Shown here piece by piece: positions 31,897 through 43,902 of a stretch of DNA of 64,000 bases. This DNA comes from Gautieria morchelliformis (taxonomy: Eukaryota > Basidiomycota > Agaricomycetes > Gomphales > Gomphaceae). Within the stretch, counting starts at the first letter, position 1; every line of letters begins with the position of its first letter. A program made the position numbers and the translations under genes. The stretch lies in assembly GCA_015179125.1 (NCBI GenBank), contig WHVA01000163.1, positions 62,001 to 126,000 of the forward strand, given 5' to 3'. The notes below the pieces were generated by a model that worked only from the letters and a program-made list of their open reading frames with translations, was not told where the DNA came from and searched no databases.

Positions 31897-33430
31897 TCAC
31901 AGTAGAGGATTTGGAGGGGATTTGATGGGGAGTTGAGAAATGGATTTGGAGGGCAAATCCATCCAAGTCCTCAAATCACCTCCAGGAGGTGATTTGGGAT
32001 TTGTCATTTGGATTTGGATTTGGATTTCTGCCGGCGCCTCTGTGGGCCTTAAACCAGTGAATTAATATATATATTTCTTGGCAAATATACTGAAGTTTCC
32101 ATATATGTATCAATGAAAGAAGTGCCGGAACGCTACTGTGGCCCCAAGTGACAACTGCTCTTGAGATACAGCATTAAGTACAAACTCCGAGTGTCAAAAC
32201 ACTCCTACTACTAGCCCCCCTCCATACCATCCCTGCCCAGATCATCTTCGATCACAGTCCGCACGTAGTCGCCACTTTAATCAATGATGCCCCACTGTGA
32301 GTCACTCACGTGGATGTGACCTATGGCACATTGAATGGCGTTAAGGTTGATGAATATCTTCCTGAAGTATCAAGTTTGTGTCTGTGAACCTCCCAGGAAA
32401 GGCCCTTATCTCCAAAGCCTAATAGGCAATCAAAACATCACTTTCGATATACCTTATATACCTCTCAGAGGGACCACCTCAAGTGCTTTCCACTGTAGAA
32501 AACTCCGACATTAGATTTCGGTACCTTTTACACAAACGGCAATAATCAGTACCTTTGAGCACTGACAAATCAGTGCTCAGAAATATCATTAAATGAGCAC
32601 CAACAATAAGTGCTTTGGAGCACTGATTTTCAGATACTGAAAAACATGCAAGTATGTGAAAAAAAAAAAAGAAACACGATCGCCCTCTTCACTGCGTATG
32701 TTAGACCATTAGGTGTACAGAGCAATTTCCTCTTGTCGTCAAACTGATTCTGCCAAGTAATTAGCGCTGCTGCCACTATAGCATGAAATATTGCTCACCA
32801 AGTCCTGGAGACATCGTGGCGACCAATGCAGTACCTTGTACGCGCATCCGAATTTTTCCCCAAGTGATTTGAATCTCCGACCCGCTTGAATTCTAACTCC
32901 TCCCTTCCCCCCATGACCACGGCCAACAGAAAACAAACTATAACGCTTGCCCTCATCAATTTTTCGATCGTGCCCAGTTATGATGGAGCGAACCAGGAGG
33001 AAAATGCAGAGTATGTGAACATCGTGATGTTATCGCGTGATCCCCGCTCAACACCCGCATCAAAAAGCTCTTCTTACAAATGATATCGTGGGGTTGGGTA
33101 AAAACGCGGTGGTTTAGAGGGTGCCTCCTGGTAAGATACTCTTTCATTGAAAATACCATGCATATACTCAATATATATTATTGCTATGTGCCTCTCTGCT
33201 GCTCTCGCTCATGCACTCTGGGTCTTGCTCTCGCACTATCTCCCCTCGCCTGCTCGTTCTCACAATAGACCGCTCCCGCCCTCGCTCTCACAATGTGTCC
33301 TCGCTATTACAATAGACCACTTCTGCTCCCACTCATGTGAAGGTTGCGAAAGGTGAGTGTGGGGGCTGGGCTGTCACAAGTATTGGGAGCCATGTTACAT
33401 GCCTTATATGCCTACCTTCCTCATCGCTCA
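31897..33430. repeat. non-coding mosaic with GGATTT repeats and AT-rich element
   Basis: 31915-32030 repeats GGATTT/AAATCC words with an internal fold-back around CCTCCAGGAGG. 32191-32203 carries GTGTCAAAACACT, the inverted partner of 34655-34667. 32505-32660 has the CAGTGCTC / GAGCACTG words shared with the AT-rich element family. Nothing further is recognised up to 33430 apart from pyrimidine-rich tracts (33190-33310). Confidence 0.4.
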
Positions 33431-34350
33431 CATACTCACATTCCGATCCTTCCAGCATACGCAGCCCAGGTGAGCCCATGAACATCTCTACTATTTCTTA
33501 ACTCAACCTGACCACCGTATTTCTTTTTTTGGACAGAAACACGGCCTTTATGAGCGACATGGGGAGGTACGTGTTGCAATTCACCCTTGTCATTGTTCTT
33601 TGAGCTTTACTTTACTTTGTCACTTATTGTTTTATACTTGCCCGGATGCGAGCTGACAAATATTACCCTTCCCTCTCATCCAGAAAGGCCTGAGACAGCA
33701 CGAAGGCGGCCAGCACACCAATCCCTTTGATATGTTTTCGTCCTTCTTCGGTGGCGGCGGACGTGAGTCGTTTCATCGTTAATTTATCGTTCTGCACACT
33801 CAAAATGATACTTTGCCGTATAATACTCCTCATACTCATGTGCCATATCATTCATGACATTTATGATCCTGTGACACTGCAGCTCAACAACAGGAGGTCC
33901 GCCGCAGGCCCATGACGACAAGCGACTTTGAAGTGAGCCTTGAGGATATGTATAAGGGTGTGGAGATCGACATAGGTTCCAAACATCGTCTTTGCGTGAT
34001 TTCTGCTCTGATGATTATTGCTTTTGATGCCCATTCCTTCATCTCCATTTCTTGCGATCCTGTGACTCGGCATCCAGTTCATGATTAACATAAAGGTCTT
34101 CTGCGACCACTTCCGCGTTGGAGGACTTGCACATCCAGACGTGTCCCACGTGCTCATTCCGCACATGCAGCACTATGCACTCAATGTCCCCATGGGCATT
34201 GCTGAGGGAAGCGAGTTCGTGTTTGAGGGCGAGGGCGATGAGAGCCCAGACTGGGAGGCGGGCGACATAATTATATGCGTCCTGGGTGGGAAGAACAAGG
34301 GTGGTTAGTGGTGGAAGGAGACGAGTTTGTATTGCACCGAGAGCATTGGG
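33431..34350 (+). pseudogene. SCJ1: ER-type DnaJ (Scj1/ERdj3-like) gene fragment
   Basis: The exons match a class I Hsp40 of the secretory pathway, a co-chaperone that stimulates the Hsp70 BiP/Kar2. KHGLYERHGE (33538-33571) is the end of the J-domain region. KGLRQHEGGQHTNPFDMFSS with FFGGGG (33685-33759) is the G/F linker. QEVRRRPMTTSDFEVSLEDM with YKGVEIDI (33885-33973) leads into the client-binding barrel. VFCDHF is the first half of a Cys-rich repeat, and ALNVPMGIAEGSEFVFEGEG with DESPDWEAGDII (34170-34280) is the second barrel domain. Introns have GT..AG borders, for example 33572-33684. The J-domain HPD part and most of the four CXXCXGXG zinc repeats are missing, and a TAG near 34306 replaces coding that would continue as a WRKE..Y..ESIGVEE-type stretch. 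It is a broken DNA copy, flanked by related AT-rich repeats. Confidence 0.75.
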
Positions 34351-34384
34351 GTTGAGGAGGTGCATAGGGCGATGTTAGGTGGGT

Positions 34385-34670
34385 TGGGACATAGCTTTCA
34401 ATCTATGTATTTCTGTGTTTCAGTAATAGAAAGCACTGTTATATTGTGTTCTAAAGTACCATTTATAAGTAACTTAAGAACTGAAAATCAGTGTTCTAGG
34501 ACACTGAAAGCGGACATTCTAGGTACTAGATTTCGGTACCAAGCTTATCGAGAGGAAGCGTCAAAAATCTGCTCCCCGATTACTTATTATCAGTAACTTG
34601 GGCACTGAAAAATTGGTGCGTAATGTACTTATATTAAGTGCCCTCAGTTACTGCAGTGTTTTGACACCGC
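34385..34670 (-). repeat. AT-rich MITE-like element end right of the DnaJ fragment
   Basis: Non-coding, with CAGTG/CACTG and GGTACC-type words. Its outer end on the minus strand reads GTGTCAAAACACTGCAG then GGCACTTAA, matching the family end beside array 2 and carrying the 13-bp inverted partner of 32191-32203. ATTTCGGTACC occurs both here (34530) and at 32517. Confidence 0.5.
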
Positions 34671-35170
34671 TAGAGCGTCAATTCCTGGGGGGTTGGAGGA
34701 ATAGGTCCAAAGGTTATGTACACAATCGCTGCAAGAATGCCTCAGTGGAACATGGACTATACTTGGGAGTGAAGACGATGGTCTTCTAAGCGCAGCTATG
34801 TATTACAGGGAGAAGCAAGCAACACCTCCCGCAATTCTAACAATGCCGAAAGCCCGTCAATGTATAGGGTGTGCATCTACGATGAGCATGGGTGGTCTCT
34901 TCCCCACAGCGAGTCGGATTCAATACATCTATAGTAATTGGGGGAACAATGGGTATCAGTCAACGACAGCGCACTGGTCATCAAATCTGTGCATATTCAG
35001 GAGAGACCTTTCCTGCAGCTTTGACCACATTACCCGAAGGCATTTGTTTAGATACATAAGAACTCTATGTCTATGTCATTCCACTGTGACATCTGGGTCA
35101 ATAATAATTGCAAAGGTATAAATAAGACACATACCGATTTAGAATGCGGCCGACGGAGCAGGACCACACA
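34671..35170. other. spacer with no supported gene
   Basis: Open frames exist (34798-35121 plus), but with no recognisable motif, intron or composition that would support coding. This is the region downstream of the F-box gene on the other strand. Confidence 0.3.
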
Positions 35171-35173
35171 TTC

Positions 35174-36920
35174 TCAGCCAATCATTATGTTCGCATCATC
35201 AAATATTCCCCTCCTTATCACATCCCGGTACGGTAGGGCAGTACTTAGCCTTTGGGTGAATCCGGATTCGTACTCATGAATCATCGTGGGTTGGGAGTCC
35301 CTAACAATAGTGGTGGAGAACGCTCCTGATTCATCCTCCGATGGGGACAATGGTGGGTCATTGGAGGACAACGCTAATTTTATGGAGCATTTATTAATGT
35401 ACTCCCGAAAACTGACCGGCTGAGACCCACCACATCGAAGCGCTAGCGGATTAAAATCCAACATCCTGAGACGATTACGGACCCTCCAGTGGACGTCATC
35501 CACTCCTTCTTGCCTTACATACCATGTTCCGTAAACATGGAAGTATGGTCGGCTGTCCTCCACGTCATACGTCCTGATAGGCAAAATCCTGGTCTTCAGG
35601 GGACCCCAGCTGTGCCATGGGACAGTTAGTTGTTCAGCATTCAAACGTGCGTCCACCTCTTCGAGAAGCGATGAAGCATGTACGAAGAGCAAATATTGAC
35701 TGTCAGGCACGAAGTCTTCCACATATGTAAAATGCATGGTAAAACACATGATAACCGTTAATAGACAGGAACATGAGGTATGGTAGAAAGTGTTTCCAGA
35801 TGACGTAGGAAGTTCTGAAGATGGTTCAGAAGTTAGTGTAAACGATCTGGTAAGTGTATATTGAGCTACGCGTGGGAGTTGATATATGCGGACGAGCCAG
35901 GGCTCCATGGATCCTTGTGGACGAGCAGCGATAAAGTCATACACGACGAGTTGAGGTTGATAGCACCCATCATGCTCGGGGATGCACCTTGCTATGACAC
36001 AATGTCGCAAAGAGAGAAATGAAAACTTAGGATGTCGGTGCCTAAAAACGAAGCTTCTAAAAACTGTACCGTTTTTAAGCACCTCAGGACAAGAAGGAAA
36101 GGCAAGCGCACAATGAGATGTTGACCAGTTTTCCAATCCCAAATAAATAATAGATCCCTCAAATGACCTGCAGGAGTGTGGTAAAGTACGGCAAGGAATT
36201 CGCCCATAATCTGAATACTAATATCATATTGTGTGTCCAAGAAGGTCGGCACACAAGACAGGACGGGATCAGTGGCGCAAGGATGGCATACGCCAGTGCT
36301 CATAGTGCGTAAATGTATCAAAAACGTGTGCCAGTGTTCACGATAAGTCCTGCGTAACGAGTAAAACAACAAACGCCCTGTAAAAAGAACGTCACTCACG
36401 GTGGCCAAGCGACGACAACGGCTAGGTCCTGCACAGGATCTATGGCAAACTCTCGTATGCATACTTCTATGTGACTTTCCCAGGTATGCACAGGAGTTCC
36501 TTGTACGGCAGACGGTAGCTGTATGAACAACAGTCGAGACATCAGCTGCGTTGCTAGTACATCGCCATGCAGTTTCCAAACGTAACCCCGAGCCACGTTT
36601 ACTGTGAGTCTCTGGCGGAAGTAAAGTTTAGCCCAATCCTGCTCAAAAGTCTTGAGTTGAGCAAGTCGCTCAGCTATTGAGAGTCAACAATCGGTGCTTC
36701 CATCCTCTAATCCCGCAACGGAAAGCTCCAGGCGATATTGCAAGAGCAGAGTGTCCCGGATCATTTCATGAAAGATGCGACACGTCTGCGAATATCAAGT
36801 ACGACCAATCGGAGGTCTGAGAGTGGGACATACCAGTGAATAATGGCGAAGGTCGTATGCATCCAACTCCTTAAAGACACGTATAAGAACGTCGTTGGGT
36901 AGCGCAAGCTTGAGGCTCAT
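35174..36920 (-). pseudogene. F-box protein gene with an in-frame stop
   Basis: The ATG at 36920 opens MSLKLALPNDVLIRVFKELD, and after a 48-bp intron TCRIFHEMIRDTLLLQYRLE follows, a classic N-terminal F-box that would bind Skp1 in an SCF ubiquitin ligase. The rest matches the large Agaricomycete F-box family: LLFIQLPSAVQGTP (about 36500), IREFAIDPVQDLAVVVAW, intron, QIMGEFLAVLYHTPAGHLRD then LLFIWDWKTGQHLI (36110-36210), and PQLVVYDF. The tail holds MLDFNPLALRCG (about 35450) and ends at 35174. A TGA in ...GSTDC-stop-LSIAERLAQL (about 36680) and a probable frame change near 36020 argue for a pseudogene, but a single base error at each could also explain them. No substrate-binding domain is identifiable. 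It sits beside the Helitron B insertion, upstream of the gene. Confidence 0.6.
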
Positions 36921-37362
36921 AATTCGAAGTTTAAGCGAGGAACTAGCTTACATAATAATTGCCTCCTCAGATGTGCGCCCCGAAAAACAGGCCCAGCGTC
37001 CATTACAGTCTTCCGTATGTTCTAAGGATGCAAGGAAGGAGACAGAGACAGACAGAACGGGACATGAAGCGCAACGCGCGAGAGACGAAACACTAGCGAG
37101 GACACTGTTAACTTGCTCGACCAGACTCCTCATGGGAGTGAAGGGCTAAAACCATTGGATTCCTTGTAACTATGGTGCTACCTACTTATACAATGATGGA
37201 TATGCGAGCGCTTGGTCAGGGGACCGCGGAGTGGGAACTAGATAGGAGTATCCTAACGCGGATGGGCCTGGGAAAATGCCGGTTCGCAACACAAGCAGCG
37301 CTGACATAGTAAAGAGATGAACTAATATATACCAGTTTACAATACCGTAGCTTACATAATAA
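36921..37362. other. 5' flank of the F-box gene up to the Helitron border
   Basis: No gene is supported. The right limit, CTTACATAATAA at 37351-37362, is the left half of the target in which Helitron B sits. The other half resumes at 47044 with TTGCATCACG, so the original site would read ATAA^TTGCATC. Confidence 0.45.
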
Positions 37363-37740
37363 CTAGCCAATAGACCCATGCTTCGCACCGGATTATTTAG
37401 GGTTAACATTGCACATGGGTAGTTAATAGAATCAAAGAATTATTTGGTGAAATGAAACTACATACATTAAATACAAATGGAAATACATATTTAATCAGGC
37501 TTCAGCAACACTTCTTTGTATACAATCAATAGTATAAAGATGGGCACGTGGGTGGTTGTGGGGGTGTTCGCGTTTTACGTAATCCTGACTAAGACGCAAA
37601 CAAACCACGCATCCAACTTTCTACTGGCGAGCGGCCCTGGTCACGTGACCAGTTCGCGTCCAACGCTGCTGCGCGCGCGCACCTTCCCTCAACCCTCCTG
37701 CTGCCATTTCCTCTGGTTCAACTGGCAACCTCTGGCTCTC

Positions 37741-38830
37741 CTGCCCACTGTCTCTGTGCCTGCTGGATCTGTCTGTCTGCTGCTGGATCTGTTCTGCTGC
37801 TGGATCTGTTCTGCTGCTGGATCTGTTCTGCTGCTGGATCTGTTCTGCTGCTGGATCTGTTCTGCTGCTGGATCTCTGTGTCTGCTACTGGATCTCTGTG
37901 TCTGCTGCTGGATCTTTGTGTCTGCTGCTGGCTCTCTCTGTGTCTGGCTCTCTCTGTGTCTGCTACTAGCTTTCTCTGTGTCTGGCTCTTTCTGTGTCTG
38001 TTACTGGGGCTCTCTGTCTCTCTACAGTCCCCTCAGGTAAATATTTTCGCTTTTTTATCCTCTTTTGACTTCTTTTCACCCTAGGCTGCTCCTCTCATAG
38101 CCTCCCACCTTTCTTGATGGTTATTACTGGCTTTGGTGTGTTTTTTCCTATCATATCTATCATTTCCTCCAATAATTTTCGCTTTTTTATCCTCTTTTTG
38201 TCTTCTTTTCAGCACCCTCTCTCAATGCCTCCCACCTTGCCTGTCTGGTATTGCTGCATCTGGTATGTGTCTTGCTATCATGTTTTGATATTTATTAGAA
38301 TCAGCTTCTCTCCATGGTAAATATTGCTATTTCTTGCTATAATTTTCGCTTTTTTAATCTCTGTTTGACTTCTTTTCAGCTTAGGTTGCTCCTCTCATTG
38401 CCTCCACCTTGCTTGGTCATCACTACTGCCTCCTGTGTGTTCTTTCCTTATCATATCTGTCATTTCTTCCCCTAATTTTCGCTTTTTTATCCTCTTTTTG
38501 CCATCTTTTCAGCCCAGGTTCCTCCTCTCAGTGCCTCCCACCTTTCCTGTCTGCCATTGCTGCATCTGGTGTGTGTCATGCTATCATATTTGTGTTGTTT
38601 TGACATTTATTAGGATTAGCTTCTCTCCATGGTATTTCTTTCAACATTTTCCCTTTTTTAACCACTTTTTGACTTCCTTTCAGCCTGGACTGCTCCTCTT
38701 ATTGCCTCCCACATTTCTTGATCATCATCACTGCCTGTGGTGTGTTTTTTTCTGACATTTCTTGCAATAAGTTTTCGCTTTTTTATCCTCTTTTTTTGTT
38801 TATTTTTTTTTATCTAGCCCAGGTTCAGGG
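37741..38830 (+). repeat. leader repeats of Helitron A
   Basis: CTGCTGGATCTGTT repeats at 37770-37880. A longer unit of about 150-240 bp then recurs, each with AATTTTCGCTTTTTTATCCT, a pyrimidine run ending TTTTCAGC, a CCTCCCACCTT block and a TGGTGTGT exit (38045, 38172, 38340, 38475, 38650, 38775). The same design in the opposite direction is found at 46230-46780 in Helitron B. The frames it leaves open on the plus strand are low-complexity and not genes. Confidence 0.6.
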
Positions 38831-39239
38831 CTCCCACCATTCCTGTGTGTAGTATGTTTCTTGCTCTCATATCTCCTTTTTTGATAGTTATTAGGATCAG
38901 TGTCTCTTTTTTTTTAATTGTTATTTATCTATTTTTATTTATTTTTTATGTATATATATACTGTATATTTGTCAAAATAGATATCAAAAAATTTCCTTGA
39001 CTTTGCTAAAAAATTAATGACAACAGTCTCTGCTTGCAAAATATAAGTCTATTTCTCTATTATCCATTGTAAACCCTCTGACATTTATTTATTTTCTCTG
39101 CCCCTACAATAAGTTCACTTTTAGGCTCTTAGGGTTATGCTACACACTACAAACAAGGGACATGCTCTGCACACTATACTTGGGGGACATGCTACACATG
39201 GGAGATACACTACAAACAAGAGACATGCTATGCACAAGG

Positions 39240-39830
39240 GTGTTATGTATTGTGATTCCCGGAAGTTGGAACTAGAAAGGACGGTGGCTTCAACCTATGT
39301 GTTGCGTCCCCAATGAACTATTGTCCTAAGTATTTTGGATTGTAAGTCAGAAGTCGGAAAGTATCAAAGTAAGTTAAAGGCCAAGAGTTAAGTTGGAAGG
39401 CGGAAGGCTAAGAGATGGAGGTGCTGTGCTACTCGCTATGCTAAGAGCAGGAGATAGAGCAAAGGAAATCATGTATCGAAGGTGATTATCTGATTCCAGA
39501 ATAACGAGCATACGTGAGGCCTTTCATACAAAGAGCTGAGACAACAGGTAATCGGGTAGTACTAAGCATATTCCAAAGAAAGTGGAAGTCGGATAAGATA
39601 TATGGGGTAAGTAACTAATTGAGAACAAAGGACTACAAGGGGGTGCAGGGTAGAGTCAAGAACAATGGGCAAAAGAACAAGGGGACAGAAAGCATATCTG
39701 ACATAACAGAACAATGGGACTCCAGAGGGGCTGGCCATATGGTCTTGCTGTGCTGCGAGTTGAGTCTGGTGCAAGTAATAGAGTCGAAAGAAGAAAGGAT
39801 ATAACAAGGGGTGGGATTGTCAGAATTACT
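39240..39830. repeat. dispersed repeat inside Helitron A (partner 48250-48600)
   Basis: 39380-39680 matches 48270-48600 in order and orientation: AGTTGGAAGGC, TACTCGCTATGCTAAGAGCA, ATTATCTGATTCCAGAA, AGAGCTGAGACAAC, and AACTACAAGGGGGTG-like words. Helitron B lacks it at the corresponding place, so it was added to A. It has LTR-like non-coding character, but I cannot fix termini. Confidence 0.45.
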
Positions 39831-40568
39831 GGGATGTCGGAAAGGAGGCAGAACTGAGTGTCAGAAGTTGGAAATGCAGGGTCGTAACAAAGGGACATAA
39901 TACACATGATATACTTGGGAGACACACTACGCATGGGGGACACACTACACATGGGAGAGACCTTACACATGGGGAACACGCTACAAATGGGGAACACGCT
40001 ACACATGGGGAACATGCTATGCACACTATACTTGCGGGACACACTACACTCTGGGAACACATGCCATACATAGGGACATGCTACCCATGAGGGGCACACA
40101 GACATGGGAGAAATGGGTGGTGATATTACCTACCCTGATGCATTATTTAGAGCTACTTTCAATTGTGATAAGATGTGTTTTACTTATCTGAATGATTGTA
40201 CTTATCCCAAGTTTTATTTACCCAATGTGTTGGACCTAACCACGGGTATCCACCATAGCAGTGGTCCAAGTGCATTCAAGCTCATCCCATGGGTCCCCAG
40301 TGGTCCCTACCCAGTGCTGTGCCACATCCTGGTGTGCAGCAGAGGGGCATGGTAGGAATAGACTTGCAATATGCAGTATTTATCATAACAGAGTCCATGT
40401 TCTTTAGGGAAGGGGAACACAACATCTAATATTGTATACAAAGATGTGCTGCTAAAGCCTGATTAAATATGTAGCTTCATTTCACCAAATAATTCTGTAA
40501 TATATTGACTACCCCTGTGCAATGTTAACCTTAACTAACCCGGTGCGAAGCACGGGTCTATTGGCTAG

Positions 40569-41821
40569 TATTAGAAGTTTTATTCCCCTCCCCTAAAAGA
40601 ATATGGACTCTGTTCCAATTAGTGCCTCTTGACACTGCAACATACAACTGTCCATGTGAAAATACCACGTATCGCAAGTCTATACCTACCGTGCCAAGAG
40701 ACTGCCCTTGAGACTTGTTGATAGTCATGGCAAAGGCCAGCCTGACAGGAAACTGGCGACGCTGGAGCTCAAATGGCAATTGGTCTGAGGTGGGTGTCAC
40801 TGTAATCCTAGGGATAAATGCAGTCTCTCCTGCAAATGGTCCTGAAATGATCCTCACAAAGAGTACCCTGGTCATATTGATGAGACGCAACCTTGTACCA
40901 TTGCAGAGTCCACGACCAAGGTCAATATTCCGAAGAAGCATGAGTACCACTCCAGGTTTAAGCCTGAGTTGAGATACTCCACAGGATACACGTTGCCATC
41001 TTCATTTCCTTTGACTGAGTCTGCACTGGGATAGAGATGCTCCTCCCCAGGGAATACATTGAGCACCTCAGCATTAATCTCATCCATTTCCATATTGCGA
41101 GGGCAAAGGATGGCACGTTCCAAAAAGTATTTGTCTTGGAGTGCCTCCCCAGTACCAATGTTAGGATAGATAGCTGCAATGAGATCTGACACCTGTGGTC
41201 CACAGATCATGTGCTGAGGAAGTGTCAATGAATTGTCCAAAGGGTGATCCTTTCCCTGACCAACATCAGAGAGCCACTGAGCAAATTGTTCACTCTGGGG
41301 ATCATGAGGGTCGACTCGCATATTTTGAGTAAGATGGAGGACCTTGACATGATGCCACAAAGGAGATCTTTGGATAGAAGCACCCACGATATCCTCCATG
41401 TTATCTCGAGGAACGACAGGCAGAGTTTGCTGGAAATCTCCACCCCAAGCCACAGTAATACCACCAAATGGACGATCTGGACGCTCTAGGACATCCCTGC
41501 AGGTTGTGTCGACAGCTTCAACTACATGACAATGCTGCATAGGCACCTCATCCCATATGATCAAATGGACCTGCTTGAGAAGTTCTGCCAATGGTGAGCC
41601 TCTTTTGATGTCACATAGAGAACCCTCATGAATCAGAATTGGAATCTTGAGCATAGCATGTGATGTTCTGCCCCCAATCAGAAGCAATGCTGCAATTCAT
41701 GAAGATGCAATGCATAGGACAATAAGACCCCTTCCTCTGATAGAATGAGCCAGGGTATTCCAGGTAAAAGTTTTGCATGTACCACCAGGGCCATTGACAA
41801 AGAACAGAAGACCCTCTCCAT
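40569..41821 (-). pseudogene. Helitron B helicase (Pif1-like)
   Basis: SF1 helicase domain of the Helitron protein: the Walker A region reads NGPGGTCKT (about 41785), where GGTGKT is normal, so a key Gly is Cys. Walker B is LIIWDEVPM (about 41535), with AWGGDFQQTLPVV (41415-41460), LTQNMR (41325) and, after a frame change near 40930-40960, AFAMTINKSQGQSL (40690-40735) and YVAVSRGTNW (40620). It would unwind DNA during rolling-circle transposition. In-frame stops occur near 41700 and between blocks. The C-terminal codons are cut by Helitron A; the missing end (VYKEVLLKPD and a TAA) lies at about 37485-37525 beyond A. Confidence 0.8.
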
Positions 41822-43902
41822 TTATGGCTGAATGGAGGATCTCATCATGGACACGCCTCTGTTCTGCATTACTCTTGTCAATATTGGTGGCGGTTTTTCC
41901 AGCTCTGTAGCTGGGTCATAGTCCCGCTGCTCAGCTATCCAATGGTTCCCTACCAATGCCTCCCAGTGCCCAATTATCTGTGGCATATCTGGGAACTCAT
42001 CCAGAGACTTCCCCCCCTGACGTATGATCTTGTCAATGAGAAAGAGACCAAAGTCATAGATTTGATCATTGGTAGGATGGTGAATGCCATGCCTATGTTG
42101 AAGCTGATACTCCAGGTCATCACAAATACGCTCCCGAAACTCCTCCCAGATTTGAGCAGGCTGAGCAGGGTTATACCGAAGGAGAATAGTGACAAATAAC
42201 CTCCTGAGCTTGAAACCAGTTTGTATATGTGCAGCCTCCTGAAGACACTGTGTCCACTCTAAATCATCTTCTAACAGGCCCCTTGCCAGGCATGCAGCCT
42301 TGTAAGTAGGACAAAGGTCACCATCAAATGATCTATGCTCCTGAAATGACGTTGCTTCTCTGACAACTGTAAGGAGGGTTCGCAAGTAAAAGCGCTCTCC
42401 AGAGGCTGGACTTGCAAAATGAAGGCAACCGAGACTGAAACCCTGCTGGTGAGGTTTCCACCGCTTGGCTGACTTCTCCCAGACATAGTGCTCAGGAAAT
42501 TCCACATAGAGTCGTTCACGTGCCTCAGGATATCTGTGATTGGCTTCAAAATAGGCCATGAGCATGGTCTTCGCACCCTCTGCCCTCTGCAAAGCCATGC
42601 CTTCGTATGAGGATCAAATATCACATTGTGCTGGCCTGGCAAATGGACTGGAAGTGCCATAACAGCAGGGACCTGAACATGCATTTTATATTCCAGCAGT
42701 CTCCAAGCACCTTCATGTAAGCTGACATAGCGTGCATCGAGGTACTGTTTAACCTCATCCCTCTCCTTATTAATGGTCATTGTGGTCCTGTCGGGCCCCT
42801 TGTACATATACTTGTGAATGTACTTGATAGAGCGCACATTGAAAGTGGGTTCCACATTAATATGGCATTCAAATTTGAAGAGGAGGGTGGGACAATAGGG
42901 AACCACATCATGGTTGTCCATGATGTTGCCTCTGACATTATGCTGTCTGCCATCATTAGGATGTCGATACTGTGGATAGCCATCTTCAGTGACAGATGTC
43001 ACCTCACGAAATTCCTTTGGGAAATGTTTAGAACACTTGCCCTCTGTCATGCAAGAAGCCTGAGGATGCGCTTGTCCACAGGGGCCGTGAGTCATTAGAT
43101 CACAAACTAATTTGTAGAGCCTTGGATGCTCTTGCTGATCAGGAAAGACAGCCCAAACCAAAGCGTCCACAGCTTCCGGTGTCCTGATCTTATCCTCCTC
43201 TTTAAACCATATAAGGAGGTGCATATGAGGGAGCCCCCGCTTCTGGAATTCGATCACATGGACACATGCAACTGTGCGACCAAGGATACCATCCTTCATG
43301 ATATGTTTGATCAATTGCTCCTTCTTGAGATGAAAAACCTTTGCAACCAAGTCAGGATGATCACTGGGAGTCTGGCTTGGCTTGAGAGCATCTTTGATTT
43401 CCTTCCACTGGGGGTTTGCTGTCATTGTCACAAAGACTTCTGCTGGACCATGCTTCCTAGTGATCATATCCCTGGCGCTCCCAGTAAATGTAGCAGGCAA
43501 GATGACCTTTTTTCCCAAGTTAGCTGGATTGGGCTGATTGTCCTCAGGTCCAAATGTATCAATAATCTGATTGTAGACCTCAGCTCGCAGCTCATGTTGA
43601 TGGAATTTGATCCAATTTAGCTTCTGCTGTTCAGTCGCTGCCCAAGCATCCACAATGTATTGCTGAAAGAGCTTGCCAGCCAGGAAGAGAGTTTCAGCTT
43701 CACCCTCCCTTGGAAAAAGATGATAACGATAGTATTTGGACATGGTCACACGCCTGTCACTTGAAGGGTCCACGTCCACCTCCTCCTCCTCCTCCTCCTC
43801 CTGGCCTTGTTGTGGAAGAGCTTGGCCTATCAGGGGAATGTCCCAATGCCAGCCTGGTTCACCTCTGGGAAAGAGAAGGACATAGTGTAGTGGCGCATAC
43901 AA
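41822..43902 (-). pseudogene. Helitron B Rep (HUH endonuclease) and linker
   Basis: This is the rolling-circle nuclease part. FVTMTANPQWKEI (43415-43450) is followed by the HUH motif in KRGLPHMHLLIWF (43205-43240), and the tyrosine motif is IKYIHKYMYKG (42795-42830), keeping the paired Tyr pattern YxxKY expected for Helitron Rep. The frame 42598-43902 is long and continuous, then changes near 42600 to the segment starting MALQRAEGAKTMLMAYFEAN, which leads into the helicase. It would nick and join element ends at the CTAG and TC termini. The split frames, if real, inactivate it. Confidence 0.8.

Larger units (their letters stand above)
37526..40568 (+). mobile_element. Helitron A, non-autonomous, nested in Helitron B
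   Basis: It starts TCAATAGTATAAAGATGGGC after A at 37525 and ends GGCTAG at 40568 before T, with a 3' hairpin at 40538-40557. Both termini are close relatives of B's termini in opposite orientation. Inside are leader repeats (38040-38830), an unrelated insertion-like block (39240-39830), 17-bp-like GGGACACACTACACATG repeats and, near 40390-40475, only the last codons of a helicase (TSNIVYKDVLLKPD). The rest of Rep/helicase is absent, so it depended on a protein from elsewhere. Removing A restores the helicase stop region of B exactly. Confidence 0.85.

Noticed and set aside
32191..32203. GTGTCAAAACACT alone as a transposon terminus
   Set aside because: The 13-mer is itself partly palindromic, so a single occurrence means little. 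Only the paired, inverted arrangement with shared inner words was kept as a finding.
37516..38755. Cys/Leu-rich plus-strand frames resembling membrane proteins
   Set aside because: They come from CTGCTGGAT and leader repeats in Helitron A. The hydrophobicity follows from pyrimidine-rich sequence.
40195..40245. A further Helitron 3' end inside Helitron A (TTTACCCAATGTGTTGGACC ... CCACCATAG)
   Set aside because: It resembles the family-2 end but lacks the hairpin arm and the CTAG, so it is at most a decayed relic.
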